Notes under the pieces: model-generated
What the model saw: the letters and a program-made list of their open reading frames with translations, nothing else
Databases searched by the model: none
What the model was told of the DNA's origin: nothing
Made by a program: the position numbers and the translations under genes
Assembly: GCF_003597395.2 (NCBI RefSeq)
Contig: NC_133771.1
Location: forward strand, 58,505,758 to 58,569,757
Length of the DNA: 64,000 nt
Direction of reading: 5' to 3'
Origin: Chelonoidis abingdonii
Taxonomy: Eukaryota > Chordata > Testudines > Testudinidae
In this document: positions 47,701-59,984 of the stretch, in pieces
Numbering within the stretch: position 1 is the stretch's first letter
Layout: every line of letters starts with the position of its first letter

Positions 47701-48645
47701 CTCAACTGGTGCGCCCTGTCACTTCTTCATTTAGCATTTCCTCTTCCCTGTGTACTTTATAGAAAGGATTTGTGTCCAGACAACATTTGCCCCCGTGCTA
47801 CTGCTGGGAGAGGGACATATTTTCTGGATTGGGTTGTAGCCTGCAGTGGAATGAACTACACTGGCAATGAATTCCAAGAGAACCCAGGTGACATCATTAA
47901 AACAAGATGGAGGCATAGAATTCCTTTGTATTGATGAGCTAAGTACAGCTATGGGGGTCTAGTGAGGCTTAGGACAATAACCCAGAAAAACAGAATATGA
48001 CATTTCCAGTGGAAGGTCCTCAAATTAGGAGCTTCTGTGCTCCATCTCATGCTAAAACAGAAACTACAGTAGCTCTGCTAAATGAGGAACTTGCACCTGT
48101 CAACATATTGAAGAGGAAAGCAAATATATTTTAAATCTAAACACTAGTCAATTGTGTTGATCAACATTTTTAAAACAACTCCCTCTAGGCATTTTATTTG
48201 CTGGGCATCTTTGTATATTGTGTGTTTCCATCTACTGATTGTAAATTACCCATGGATGTGAGCTGCTAGCTCAATACAGGATACTATCATACATTGATTG
48301 GTTCATACCTTTAACCACTGAAGTATGCTTTAAAACTCCTGCACATTGCCTGCCAATCTACTTTTTCTCTTTCTCGCCCCCATTTTTCTGCCAAGGTTAT
48401 TCTTTTATCTGTCAAAGATACATGATTTTTCTTCTGCTCTTTTATGCCCACTTATTAAACATCCTCCTTCCTGCCATTGGGAAATCAGAAAGTTGGATAA
48501 CCTCATCCCTGTGCACTTGCCAGCTCCCACTGAAAGGGAGCAAGCGCTTCACCAAGTGGCTGGAATAAAGACAAAACACATCCCCTTACAAATGGGATTC
48601 CTGAAAAGATGTTTAGCCATTATGTAAAAGATTTTCTGCTTTTAA
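44758..48645. other. Intronic DNA, largely unique
   Basis: No coding sequence. A reversed MIR-like piece may lie at 46600-46710 (AAAATCACACAGACAGTCCG, GGCAGGATTAGAATACAGGA). Nothing else recognised. Confidence 0.45.
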
Positions 48646-48734
48646 CAATGACAGGTTTCAAAGAAGAGTGGGCAACTCCAAGCAAAGTAATTCATAGCGA
48701 GTTACATTATAAAGGACTATGATTCATGGTGTGA

Positions 48735-48865
48735 GTTTGCCCTTCGGGGCAAAAGAAAGACACAATCAAATTCATCTGATGAAGTGGGTATTCACCCAGG
48801 AAAGCTCATGATCCAAAACGTCTGTTAGTCTATAAGGTGCCACAGGATTCTCTCCTGCTTTAATC
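48735..48865 (+). repeat. Old amniote interspersed repeat, 3' part
   Basis: CATCTGATGAAGTGGGTATT, CACCCAGGAAAGCTCATGAT, CGTCTGTTAGTCTATAAGGT, GCCACAGGATTCT form a motif common in reptile genomes. Family not assigned. Confidence 0.5.
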
Positions 48866-49039
48866 AGAACTGAAGAAATCAAAGACAGTGGTGTCTCTTT
48901 TATCCCAGTTTTAACAGAGTCACAGTGAAGTCATTATATAATCCCCAACTCTGCATATCTCAGCAAGAAAATGAGAAAATAGTGACTGCGTCTAGGTGTG
49001 GGAAGGAAAAAGAAGGTAACTGTTGCTGAAAGGCAGAAT

Positions 49040-49675
49040 TAAGATTAAGGGAATGGTACTCTGAATGCTTGCAGAGTGCATGAATTTGGGAGAAGGGAAT
49101 ATGTGAAGTGTTGGGTCTGGGGGAAGATGTGTGCAGAATGCTGGAGTATTGATTTTGGAAAGGTCTAGGTATGAATTTGGGATGAGCACCCATGCACTGT
49201 GCCTAAAACTGGGTAGACTGTATGAGTCTGAGTGTACTGAAGGTCTAGATCTGGTGAAAGTGCATGCACAGTGCATAAAACTGTGTCTGTGTGCAGGTTA
49301 GGGAGTGCATGTGGGGTCAGGGTGTTAATTGGCTGTTAGAAGAATATGTCAGGTCTAGGGTGCTGCGGAGTCTCTGGGCTTGGTTGTCACTAAATGGAGA
49401 TGCAAGCAGGGTGGAGGGCTCTGGATTGGCTAGAGATGCACAGGGGGGCTGACTCTGGATTAGGTGGAGGTGCATGCAAGGGACCGATTATGCAAAGTTC
49501 CATGGAGGGGGTCGGAGTACCACGGCTTGGCTCTGGACTGGGTGGAGCCAGTGTATGCAGAGTGTCCGGGAGCCAGGCTCTGGACTGGGTGCAGGTGGGC
49601 AGGGTGTGCCAGGCGCTGGAGTGCGTGGAGGCGCACGCAGGGTGCGTGGCGGTGGCAGTCAGTGGGTTCCCAGGG
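49040..49675. repeat. Decayed minisatellite beside the exon 1 donor
   Basis: CTCTGGATTGGCTAGAG, CTCTGGATTAGGTGGAG, CTCTGGACTGGGTGGAG, CTCTGGACTGGGTGCAG and CGCTGGAGTGCGTGGAG recur at about 49419, 49453, 49531, 49578 and 49614, spaced roughly 34-78 bases apart, with GTGCATGCA-type motifs between. Earlier units to the left are weaker. It ends some 30 bases from the splice donor. Confidence 0.6.
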
Positions 49676-51080
49676 CCCGACACCCTCCCCCCGTCCCCAG
49701 CGCTACCTCCTCGAAGAGCTCCAGGCTGTAAGTGTTGTCGTCGTCGGCGAAGAAGAGCACCCCGGGCTGCGGCGGCGGCAGGTGCTGGTGTCGCTGCCGG
49801 AGCCAGGCCAGGCCGGCGTTGCGCTGCTCGGTGGCGCGGGGCAGGCCCGGCCGCTTGTACCTGCGCGGGGTGGGGATGTGCAGGTGGGTGCAGGGCAGGC
49901 CGGCCCGCGTCACGAAGCGGCTCACCAGCTCGCTGCGCCGGGTCGCGTCCTCCACCAGGACCCAATGCAGCCGCGCCACCTGGCGGAAGGTGTTGGCCAG
50001 GCGGGTGAGCTCCGCTTTCTGCACCGGGCGGCTGTAGGTGGGGGTGATGGCATAGATGGGGGGCAGCGGCGGCTGCCGGGGGGCTGTCGGCTGCGGGGAC
50101 CGGGCGGGGGGCGCGAGCGGCGCCCGGCTGCTGTCAGTGTCCAGCAGGAGGAGGACGATGAGCCCCCAGGGCAGCAGCAGCAGGAAGCGGCTGAGGAGCA
50201 GGGACTTCATGGTACCCCCGCCAAGCAGGGCGCCGCCCTCACAGCACCAGCGGCTGCCGCCCCGGCTCCCGTCCCCATGGGAGCAGGGCTGCGGGCGGGC
50301 GGCTCTCAGCGCATCGGAGCCGGGCGGAGGGGAGCAGCCCTAGCGGTCACAGGGGTCCGGTCACCCCCTGCCTGGCCACGGGGGCTGGTCACCCCGGGCG
50401 GGCGGGTCAACGCCCGGGGGACCAAGTCCGATGTTCTGCCCTGGGCTGCACCGAGCGGGTCAGTCACATGGCGCCGGGGTAGTGGGGGAGCCCATCCGGT
50501 GCCCAGGGCGCCTGTGGTTCCCGCTCTTCGCCCGGCCAGTCCCGCCGGGGGCTGCCTGCTCTCCTCGCCGCTCTACGCCGGCGGCTGCCGCCTTTCCGCC
50601 GCCTCTGGTCCTCGCCACGTCCCTCCTCGGGCCAGCCGGACCGTCCTGTGCGCCGCGCTGGTGGTGGCTAGGCGCGGAGCCCCCCTGCTGGGAGGTGGCG
50701 CCTCGCCGGGTGCGCGGAAGGAAAGCGGGGGCTAGCAGGGGAGCTGGCTGGAGAGATTGGCGTGCTGGCTCCTTCCTGAAAGGCGGCGGGATCTTTGGAG
50801 AACAGGCAGCGCCTGCTCACGTGCTTAAAACTCCAGGGACCCGAGCACGGGCGGCGGGTGGGGGGTGTCACACCACTAACGAACCAATGCTGCGAGTTTT
50901 AATAACCCTGCCCGCCCAGTCGCGTACGCCAGCCCCGCGGGCTTATGTGCTGCGGCACTGTCTGCCCGGGGCAAAAGAAACCCCCGAACGGTTCTGCAGA
51001 GGGGCCAGCGGCCCCCCGCCTAGCTTCTGGGCTCTGCTTGCGGCAGGAGCTAACGCCTGGCCGCCGCCGCCTGCTCAAAA
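49620..51080 (-). promoter_or_regulatory. CpG island spanning the B3GAT2 promoter and exon 1
   Basis: Strongly GC-rich with dense CpG, in contrast to the A/T-rich surroundings. It covers all of exon 1 and about 870 bases upstream of the ATG. No TATA box in a convincing position is visible, which fits a CpG-island promoter. The transcription start cannot be placed from sequence alone. Confidence 0.8.
49707..50210 (-). CDS. B3GAT2: B3GAT2 exon 1 (membrane anchor, stem, N-terminal catalytic domain)
   Basis: Start of Golgi type II membrane glucuronosyltransferase GlcAT-S. 168 codons from the ATG at 50210: short cytosolic MKSLLLSR, a hydrophobic signal-anchor (residues about 9-23), a Pro-rich stem (about 24-50), then the glycosyltransferase 43 fold opening with PIYAITPTYSRPVQKAELTR, the LVEDA block (85-89), THLHIPTPRRYKRPGLPR and the UDP/Mn-binding FADDDN (DDD at 156-158). 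It ends after SLELFEE with donor GTAGCG (49706-49701), phase 0, fitting exon 2. The ATG is the first in frame after the signal-anchor start MKS, as in other B3GAT2 proteins. The stem is clearly shorter than I remember for mammals. No stop or frameshift. Plus-strand frames overlapping it are antisense shadows. Confidence 0.96.
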
Positions 51081-51086
51081 GAGTAG

Positions 51087-51503
51087 CCCCTGAAAGATAA
51101 AATAATTCATGCTGTGCTTGTGAAATGAGTCTATGACCTGCTTTCATAACCTATGTCAAACATTGCTAGGTACTTTGGTCAAAAAGAACAACCTGGAATG
51201 TTTAAAGTGTCTCAACAAGCAAATAGACCTATGTACAGGCAAATATACCTATGTACCCCACCTCTGTAAACCCCTGGAAAATATGCTATATCACTGTGGT
51301 CTGATATGAGGTCAATAATGGTATATATATATATGTACTAACTGCTATTCCTCGGGGTGTCACTCCTCTGGCATTAGTCGGGGAGGGCACCCGTCCAGCT
51401 GGTCCTCTAATAAAGGTCTGTATAAAACTCTGTCTTGTTCTCTGTGCCTCCTTGGGGTAATTGACTAGCTCCGGGAAGAACCAGCGCATTTGGCTAACAC
51501 CCC
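51087..51503 (+). mobile_element. Solo LTR of an endogenous retrovirus-like element, 409 bp
   Basis: 51091-51499 begins TGAAAGATAA and ends TTGGCTAACA (TG...CA) between direct CCCC (51087-51090, 51500-51503). AATAAA at 51409 and a TATAAAA at 51421, followed by TCTTGTTCTCTGTGCCTCC, fit an LTR U3/R/U5 layout in plus orientation. No genes remain. It lies 881 bp upstream of the B3GAT2 ATG, at the edge of the CpG island, pointing away from the gene. Confidence 0.75.
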
Positions 51504-54500
51504 TAAACTTCTTTTGTTGAGCAAATGTGGCAGCTGTAACACGCCCTGGCTCGTGGCTGCAGCAAGACAGTGTCTGTGCCCCGGGAGACGGTAACAAACG
51601 CATGGACATCCATCCCCGGCCGAACCAGGCTCGTGCAGTTCACTCGTCTTCTGAAACATCCCATTCCCTGGGCAGCCGTGGTTGGGCCACAGAAAAGAAA
51701 ATGCCAACCCCGCCAACGCGGGATGTGAGAGCAGGCAGCTCTCGCGGCTGAACTGAAGGGAATGTTCGGCTTTGCAGGGCTGGCTTCGTGTGAGACCGCA
51801 CCACTGTGTCTAGTGCTGGGAAACGTGTGCCGAAGGTTAGCTGCCTGCAGCGCTTTACTGCTCGCCTCCGAGTTGCCAAGAGAAATTAAGTATCTACAAC
51901 GCAATTGTTTTTTAAATAAAATGAATTGTTCTGACATGAGGAAAAGTTGAATGGTAGAGTGTATGTATAGTGTATGCTGCCCACTTTTCTGTCATTTTTA
52001 ACTGGAAGAATAATGTTCTGAGATAAGCAAAAATTAATGTTTGTAAATTAGTTGAAAACATTTAATACAGTTACATTTCTTTTTGTTGACTTGGTTTTTG
52101 TCATCTTCTTTGTGTTTTTGTCTTTTCAGGGGCACTTTACATGTTTATTTTAATCTCTGAATAACCCATACTCTTTGCTGCATAACAAAACATTTTAGAG
52201 ACAGTAGTAAAAGGCATTCTGACCTTCTATGACTGCCCATTTTTGTACATCTGAATCTCATTTTGTTTTTTCATCATATCTCTAAATTTGCTTCAACTTT
52301 GTAATAAACCAACCCCAGGAACTGTTTTTTTCAAATCAAATATCAATCATATATCAGTATTTATTTCATCTGAATATGATACAACAATCTAGTGCTACAA
52401 CAAACTTCATTCCCTCATAGGAGTGCACAAGAAGTTTCTGTTGCATTGTTCAGCATTTCCCATTGTCATTACTAAACATTAGTTTAAAAGTTTACTTGTT
52501 CCTTTACACTTCATGTGATGCAGAATAGAAAGATACACTACTACTCATTATAATGAGAATTATACTATTTAATACATATACTGTATTACATTTATAGGCC
52601 AAATTATTGCCTCACCAGTGTAAATCTGGAATAATTGTATCTGACATCAGAATTTTTCCAATTTAGCAGTATTCAGTGGGATGATTCTGCTGTTAAAAAA
52701 CATTCCTTATATTTTCAGACAAGGCCATTAGCTGAAAGTACACATTTCTAATCTATTTTTATATATACACTTGTTATTTAAATGGACATATTAACCCAAA
52801 GGGCTCACAAACAGAAAGGACATTAGAGTGATGTAATATAAATTGAAATCTGTGTGACAATGAGAGTAACAAATGACTATGCACTGAGAATCTAAATGAG
52901 GAAACATCTGTGCAGTCTAGCAATAATTAGAGTTAGCATGTTTAGTGGAGAAATGGAAAGCTTGTTATGTGATTAATGAAATAATATGGAGGAATGCAGC
53001 AAGTCTAAGTAGTTCAATATATCCAAATCAAAAGCATTTCGTACCTGAAATTACAGTTGCCCGTTTTGTGCTGATGCAGCTTATCTGAAGGACAATAATC
53101 TAAATAACACCTCTGTCAAATGGCTGAGTATGCCATTGTTTCCCCATTTACTGAACAATGATATTTACAGATGGTGCTTACTCAGGTAATGTAACCTATG
53201 TATTAAAACCATATCCCAATAAGATTTCTTTTTTAAAAGTTACGGGTCAATTCAGGGGAGTTCAAAGCTCATTATCTCCAAGATATTTGAGTATCAGAGC
53301 ACCAAAAGCCGAGTGGGGCACAGACTAAAATTAAGGATTAGAAAGGAGTGTATTTTAATGGACATATTCTTTGTATTACACCTAGTCTTTTCTCAGGAAA
53401 AATTATTATCTTTAGTGGGAATTTTGTAGGAGTAATCAATACTGATATATAATACCTTAACAAAGGCAGCAATCGGAACAGCTGATATAATTGCAACAGT
53501 TTAGAAAGGAGCACAACCTCTAACTCATCATCAAGGCAAGTTCTTGATGGAATATTTGATACTATTCCATCTCTGTAATTGACTATGTTCCTGGCATCTG
53601 GTAACTGAATTCAGTGCTTATGTACATCAATTTGTATTTACTGTTTCTAGCTATATACAACATATTGTAATATATTGATTGGTTTTATTGATGGGAAGTA
53701 CCCAACTGTCTGACAATGTGTGCTCATATAAATGTCTAGATAAATATATCCACACAGTGTGAACTGTATTTATATATTGTTTTGTAGGCAACACTCGTTC
53801 ACCTGTTTTTACATCCACATTCTATGTAATTATTTTACTATGCCTATAGTTTTACTCTTAAACTGTTGCATGATGTACGTTATGACACAGCAACTGCATT
53901 TTGCCTCAGAGGTGGCTGCATTTCAGTGGTAGATTAAGTACACAATGTGTAATAGAAGATGGTAGTTAATGATGCAGACACATTTTCTTTTATATTTAAA
54001 TATAGATTATTTTAGGCCAAGAGAAAAAGAGTGAGTTGTAAAGTGTTTGAAGAGTTTTGAAATTCCTCAGATTGAAAGGCACTACATACAAATAAAATAT
54101 TATTTATTAAAATTCTTTCAAATAAGCAAAGTAGAATGTTCTTGTTTCTGAAATTAGAGAGACCCGCTCACATTATATAATGACTAAACATGCTATTTTT
54201 GTGTGGTAAGACTAGCTACAGATACATATTTTACTACAAAACACCTCAGTACTATTTATTACCAAGATTGTTACATTTGATTTTGGGCCTCAGGTGTAAC
54301 TATAAAACAAAAGGCCACACTCGCCTGTGATGGATGGCACAAATCATTCCGTGACTCAGATCATTCTTCTAGTTGCACACAAAAGCAGAGTAGTGCATAT
54401 TCAGAGATGCATGATGGCGAGTGGGCATGCATTGCTCTTTAGAATCCAGAATGGTTTATTTGCAGAAGGTTATCATGCTGAAAATATAGTATAGTGTTGC

Positions 54501-55202
54501 TGATCAGTGCCTCCTTTCCCCAATGCAGCTTTTTGTCATGGATTTGTCAGGAGGTGGTGCCAACCTTTCCATCCTAGCTAGGTCTGCACAGGATTCAGGT
54601 GCCTTGAATAAGTTAAAGTAGACATGCACTGCCTGGAAACAAGGAGCCATAATGACAGCCAGTAATTACAGGCCTTCTTTCCACTGATCACAATCGCTCC
54701 AACATATGCGTAGATTGGGGGAAAGACATGGTATAGGAACTGTTACAGCTGGACTATCTGAGAATCCTCCTACACTTCCTCTAATCCTGAGGCAGCTCAG
54801 TTCTCTTTGCTTTTCTTCCACTCAGTCCCTTGGGCCACCCTTCGCTCTCTCATCAGTGTTGCTACTTCTGATGTCACCCAGCCTATCTCCAGTCTCTCCT
54901 GTCATGCCTGTCTCGTTGGCAGAAAGCTTGACACTTTTACTTGCCCAAATAGCACTTCTCCCTGTCCAGGTTATAAGCAATATGGTTTCCCCAGACTGAT
55001 AGTATATCCATCTGAAGTTATAGTTGGAGATAGGAGTATTTGAAAGAAGCAATTAAAATGGATTTTTCTGTGTGCTCTGCAATGATGGGACTATTTCTCT
55101 CCTGCAGGAAACAGGAGCAAAAGCAATTAGATAAACATATAAAATGTTGAATTAGGGTAGAAGCACGGACAGCCAGACACAATAATCATCCACCTCAAAT
55201 AA
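51504..55202. other. 5' flanking DNA, no gene recognised
   Basis: 51504-51880 is still moderately GC-rich; beyond that A/T-rich sequence without recognisable repeats or coding exons on either strand. Confidence 0.5.
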
Positions 55203-55380
55203 ACATGGTTTTAGAAACATACAAGGAGCTGATGATCAAAGTGAAATGGGATTGATAGAGCTATGATAGGGTTCCTTGAGGCTATGCTAGACTGGTTAGA
55301 ATTCCTTCTGTGTAGGAGCAGCGGGGCAAACACTTTTTACAGGCACATCAATTCTGGTGTGACTATATTTCTCTGACATT
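55203..55380 (+). repeat. Direct repeat, copy 1 (about 175 bp)
   Basis: Nearly the same as 56384-56553: shared runs include GTGAAATGGGATTGATAGAG, CTATGATAGGGTTCCTTGAG and GCTATGCTAGACTG. Confidence 0.85.
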
Positions 55381-56383
55381 TTTTGGCTTTGCCTTTGTGG
55401 ATTCAAGCCTTTTGTGCATGGCTAAGCAATGTGCTAGTGAGATCTTGTGGAGGGTAGTCTTTGCAAGAGCATTAGATAAGTGGTTGAAAAAGTAGGCCTG
55501 AGTTGGGTGAAGTATCCCAACCACTTAATCTCAGTGTGACAGAAAGGCAAAAGTCACTTACATGGATTCTGAAATGCCAACAACTGGTCGCTGGCAGAAA
55601 CTTAGCTATGAGGTCCACATTCTCAGTATGAGAGGTGGGATGTTTAAGCATCACTACGCAAAAGCACTTGGGCCAGATGACCCATAAAGATGTCCCAGGA
55701 TGGGGCAGAAGGATGGGGTGCCTCCATGGCAATCAGTAGGGAAAGGATTTGGCCAGGTTCCTTTCCCAAGAGTTATTTTTCAAGGACGATATGCCTTCTG
55801 TTGTTATTGTGATTAATGCAGCTGTGGTCAAGCTAGGCAAATTTCCCTAAATCATTATGTGCATGTCTTCCTCACACCATGTCCTTGGCAAATTCTGTAT
55901 AATTGGGCTGTAAGGTTCTCTGTCTGCTGTTTAATATGCTCTTTACTGATATGTTCTTTATTAGCACTGGTGGGTGTGTGGTTTTTGGGTTTGTTTGTTT
56001 GTTTTACAGTTATGTTGTCTCTTACATAACAATGTTTAAACAGCATTTTTGTAGTCAGACTATCCCTAGGCGTGTTCAATTCTTTGATGTCTCACAATTT
56101 TAAAGATTAGGGCTAGATGTTGTAACAGAAACAGAGCTGCAAAGTACATTATCTTGACAGATGTTTAGGGCCAGATGGTGCAGTGATGGCACTGTCCTGC
56201 GTGAGGGGCAGTGTAGAAGTGACTGCCTATAGGGATTTCCAGGAAGGATTGTGGCTCCAGGCAGTGCAGAGGAAGTGCTTGTGATGTACTATCAAAGGGA
56301 ACTGTCTGAGATTGCCAGGACTTTGCATGTTTGAGGTACCCTTCTACCAGGATACGGCACTCAGATACTACTGTGTTGTGCCG

Positions 56384-56553
56384 ACATGGTTTTGGAAATA
56401 TACCAGGAGCTGATGGTCAAAGTGAAATGGGATTGATAGAGCTATGATAGGGTTCCTTGAGGCTATGCTAGACTGCTCAGAGTTCCTTTTTTGTAAGGAG
56501 TAGTGGGGCAAACACTTTCTGCAGGTACATAGACTCTGTTGTGACTATATTTC
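56384..56553 (+). repeat. Direct repeat, copy 2 (about 170 bp)
   Basis: Second copy, offset 1181 bp from the first and same orientation. Flanks are unrelated, so either a local duplication or two copies of an unnamed interspersed repeat. Confidence 0.85.
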
Positions 56554-58055
56554 AAGGATGATCCCTTAAGAGAATTATTCTCTTCCCCACCTTTACATGC
56601 TCATATAACAGCATAATCCGGCCCTTAATATATAGTCCTGGAGCATTAAAATTACATCTCTCCACAGTGGATTTCCTGTCCTGTACGGTGAATTCTATTG
56701 AATAACAATGAGTACCAGTAAAAGAGGAACTCTTCCTGCATGGCAGGTGAAGTTTTCACAGTCCAGGACTGTAATATTGTTGTAAATAATATAATTCTAC
56801 CAAATATGTCTGATCAATTATGACATTTGAGAGGGACAAACTATCATATCCTTTGCGAAAAGACAAGGCAAATAGTTATAGCCGTCACAACTTTTCCCAA
56901 AGAATGCACTGTTTGTAATTCTCAGTTGATGCAATTTTACATAGTGTAACTACCTGTCAAAGTTTTCACTAAGGATGAGATATTATAGAATTCTCAAATG
57001 GCATCATTTAACATACCATATTTGATAGATCCGTATTAATTAATTATGTATAGTATAAACAGAAATACATTATGGAATATATTATTGAATATTGAAACTA
57101 TTCATCACTTATCTTAATCAACTTTCACTTTATCTCATTTATTACCTTATTTGCTCCACAATTTCTGAGTCCTACAGTTGTTCCAAACCTGTGAACTAAA
57201 TTTAATACTTTATGAAAGGTCCTATAGGACATTAATTTGAAAATGTTATGCACGTTTGGGTAGACTTTTCAAAAGGACTCTCCTAGAATTTTCAGTGCAG
57301 CTAACTACAGCACTGTGGTTTCAATTTCAGTATTGAAATCTACATGATACATACATTAAAATCACTATTGTAACATTTGTTTGATTAAAAATGTAGCAAT
57401 GGAATGTCGATCATTCTATTACAGTCTTTTATCTCCCTGTTAAAAGATCTATTCTTTACAGATCACCAGTTACTGTGAAGTCTGATTCATCTCCCTGTCT
57501 TTCTCTGACACCAGGAATCCTTTAAAAGATGAGGATGTAAATTATACATCACTTTAAGAGCTGGGCTTGCTGGTCCCTTCTTTCATTCATAATTCCCTTA
57601 TCTTGCACCCCTAACTTTATTTATAATGTTCAGAACTGGAATTTGCATCAGGCAAAACAGAAGATGAAAATACATTTGAAAGACAGTTTAATAATCATGC
57701 CTGGATATACGATTTGGGAATGCTCATCTTTATTTGTTCAGACTCTCTGACTCTTTGAGTTGTCTGTGATTGATGTCAGATTTAAGCCTGAACATATTTT
57801 TACATAAGAAAATGCTCAGGTTTTCCATTTCACACCAGCCTCAGAGAAGTGCAACATCTCTTGAAATACTGGATGATATTCATTTATTCACAAGCATTCT
57901 TGGCAAGGGCATATTCAGATTGCACACTGCAGGGTTAAATGTGTTGTGTGATTATTTAGTGTTATTGATTATTATTGAATTCCAATTCATTCTAATTTCA
58001 TGAGCTGGAGGATTGTAGCATTCTAGTCCCAGAATCAACCTTGATTCTTTTGTAC
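56554..58055. other. 5' flanking DNA, no feature recognised
   Basis: A/T-rich and non-coding on both strands. Confidence 0.5.
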
Positions 58056-58059
58056 TTAT

Positions 58060-58490
58060 CAAGTTCCATATCTGGTTGGGAACCCTGGTGTGCACCACAA
58101 AGATACTCACACTGAGGGCAGTGCAAAGCTTTAACCACTTTTATTAGCACAATTAGTAAAGACAAAAAAGCTCCAAACCACAAAAAGATACCAAATACAG
58201 AGTTAAGGTGATATCTTGTACCATTCCTCACATATATACTCACATCCTTCCTTGGGGATCTGGTGCTGAAAGACAGAACCTTCTCTGTCCCTGGCAATGA
58301 GTCTAATGGTCCTGATCAACTGACAACTACAGTTACATGTTGGTCTGGCCTATTATAGGGCTTAGGTGTTATCATGAATAGTCATGCAAATGTTTAGCCT
58401 CCCTTGTCCATATCTAACTTCCTCGCCCTAATAATGTGGGAGGCTTTTTATCCTATAGATTGGTATATTAATAATTGTAGCTTATTACTA
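58060..58490 (-). mobile_element. Possible solo LTR
   Basis: On the minus strand there is an AATAAAAG signal at 58146-58139, followed about 80 bases later by a GGTTCCCAACCA end, and an upstream GTATATATGTGAG TATA-like tract at 58243-58231. Layout fits an LTR, but I see no clear 5' end or target duplication. Confidence 0.4.
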
Positions 58491-58621
58491 AGGCTACAAG
58501 TTTGTCATGGAGGTCATAGAAGTCACGGATTCAGTAACTTTCTGTGACCTACATGACTTCTGCAGTGGCTGGTGCGCCTGGCCCAGGGGCTGCCTGAGTA
58601 GCTCAGGCAGCCCCTGGGCCA
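58490..58621. mobile_element. MITE end with stacked hairpins
   Basis: GTCATGGAGGTCATAGAAGT and its near-complement CTTTCTGTGACCTACATGAC form one hairpin (58504-58560). 58579-58598 and 58602-58621 are exact 20-bp inverted arms with a TAG loop. The outer MITE boundary on the right is unclear. Confidence 0.65.
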
Positions 58622-59984
58622 GTCACACCCTCCATTGCTGGGGCAGTCTCGGGCCCCTGCACTCTCCTCCCCGAGCAGCAGCAGGAGTTGGGGTACAGGA
58701 GGGGGCAGGGGATCTCAGCAGCCCTTACCTTGGAGGGCTCTCTGGAAGCTGCGACATCCCCCACCCTCAACTCCTAGGTGGAGGCATGACCAGACAGCTC
58801 TGCACACTGCCTCTGCCCCAAGCACTGGCTTTCCCCAAAACTCAGGGTAACTGTTGGCCATTTATCCATACCAAAGTTCACAGGCCTCAAAGCATTTTGC
58901 TAACTTATACCTTATGCTAACTATTTAAACTAAATACCTCATATGACACAGGCATGTAGGTTCCTTGTGTTATTGCCAACTAAAATAAAATGCTGTAGCT
59001 AGCTCTGTGAACTACAAACATTAGTTTATCTTGGGAAGGGCCTTTAGAATTATTGAGTGATATGCTGGCTCCACTGAAGTCAACGAGAGCTTTGACATTG
59101 ACTTCAATGGGGTCAGGTTTTTACTCACTTATCTAATGGAAATGTTGGTTTTATGTAATTAACAGCGCTATGTCATAGGTGCTAACATTCATCAGTAATG
59201 AATAAATAACTCTTTAGGGAGAAAATGGGAACTTTATTGTTGTTATTACTACTACTGTGTTAGCGCTCCAATATGTGGCCAAAATGAAAGTTCCATAGTG
59301 CTAGGTGCTGTGCAAATATAAGAAGATCCAGCCTCCAGAGAATTAATGATCTAATTTGAAGAGAGATACAAGTGAGTGTAACAAACAAGGGGGAGAAAAG
59401 GGTGGAAGTATGAGAGTTTGTTAGCTCTTTCAGACATGTACAATCTGTATTCAATGAGTTCAGATGTTGCTTAACACTAGACTTTTCCTGATGTATAGGG
59501 ATAGAACGCTACATACTTTTTTATAGCTCCCAGTTATTGATACCATAGACAACAAAGCTCTAAAAGAGACATTTTCATTATAAGCACTTTTCTTCAAATG
59601 CATATATAGCTTCCTGGAAGTAAAAATCCTCTCCATTACATTATTTAGACTGTAAGCTTTTCAGGATAGGGACCCTAGGTGAAAGTCTGCTCCTAATGAT
59701 GTCTGTGGGAGTTTTACCCTTGAGTTCAATGAGGCCAGGATTTTTACCTCCTGTCTTCATCTGTGTTGTACAGCACCTAATCAAATGGGGCTCTTATCCT
59801 CACTAGGACCTCTGGGTTCAGTGCGGGGTTTAGATGCTGGAGGAGTGGGGCTCAGTTGGGTGGGAATCCAGGTGCAGCTGGGTAGGACTAAGAGGAAGGG
59901 GGATTAGGGTGCTTGTTGGGGTGGTCCAGGTGCAGGGGGAGTGGAGTTCATGGGGTGAAAGTTGAGTTTGAGGGAGGTCTTGAT
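58622..59984. other. 5' flanking DNA, no gene recognised
   Basis: Contains a small self-complementary AGTCAA/TTGACT motif at 59078-59112 of a type common in reptile repeats. Frames at 58507-58920 run through a GC-rich repeat and are not genes. Confidence 0.45.

Larger units (their letters stand above)
22716..49706 (-). other. B3GAT2: B3GAT2 intron 1 (26,991 bp)
   Basis: Bounded by the exon 1 donor GTAGCG (49706-49701) and the exon 2 acceptor CTGCAG (22718-22716), both phase 0. The true length is uncertain because the palindrome and N gap at 36873-43032 are probably misassembled. Confidence 0.9.

Noticed and set aside
49464..50735. 423-residue open frame on the plus strand
   Set aside because: It is antisense to B3GAT2 exon 1 and its CpG island; length is explained by high GC content, and no domain is recognisable.
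58507..58920. 137-residue plus-strand frame
   Set aside because: Runs through hairpins and GC-rich repeat; no conserved domain.
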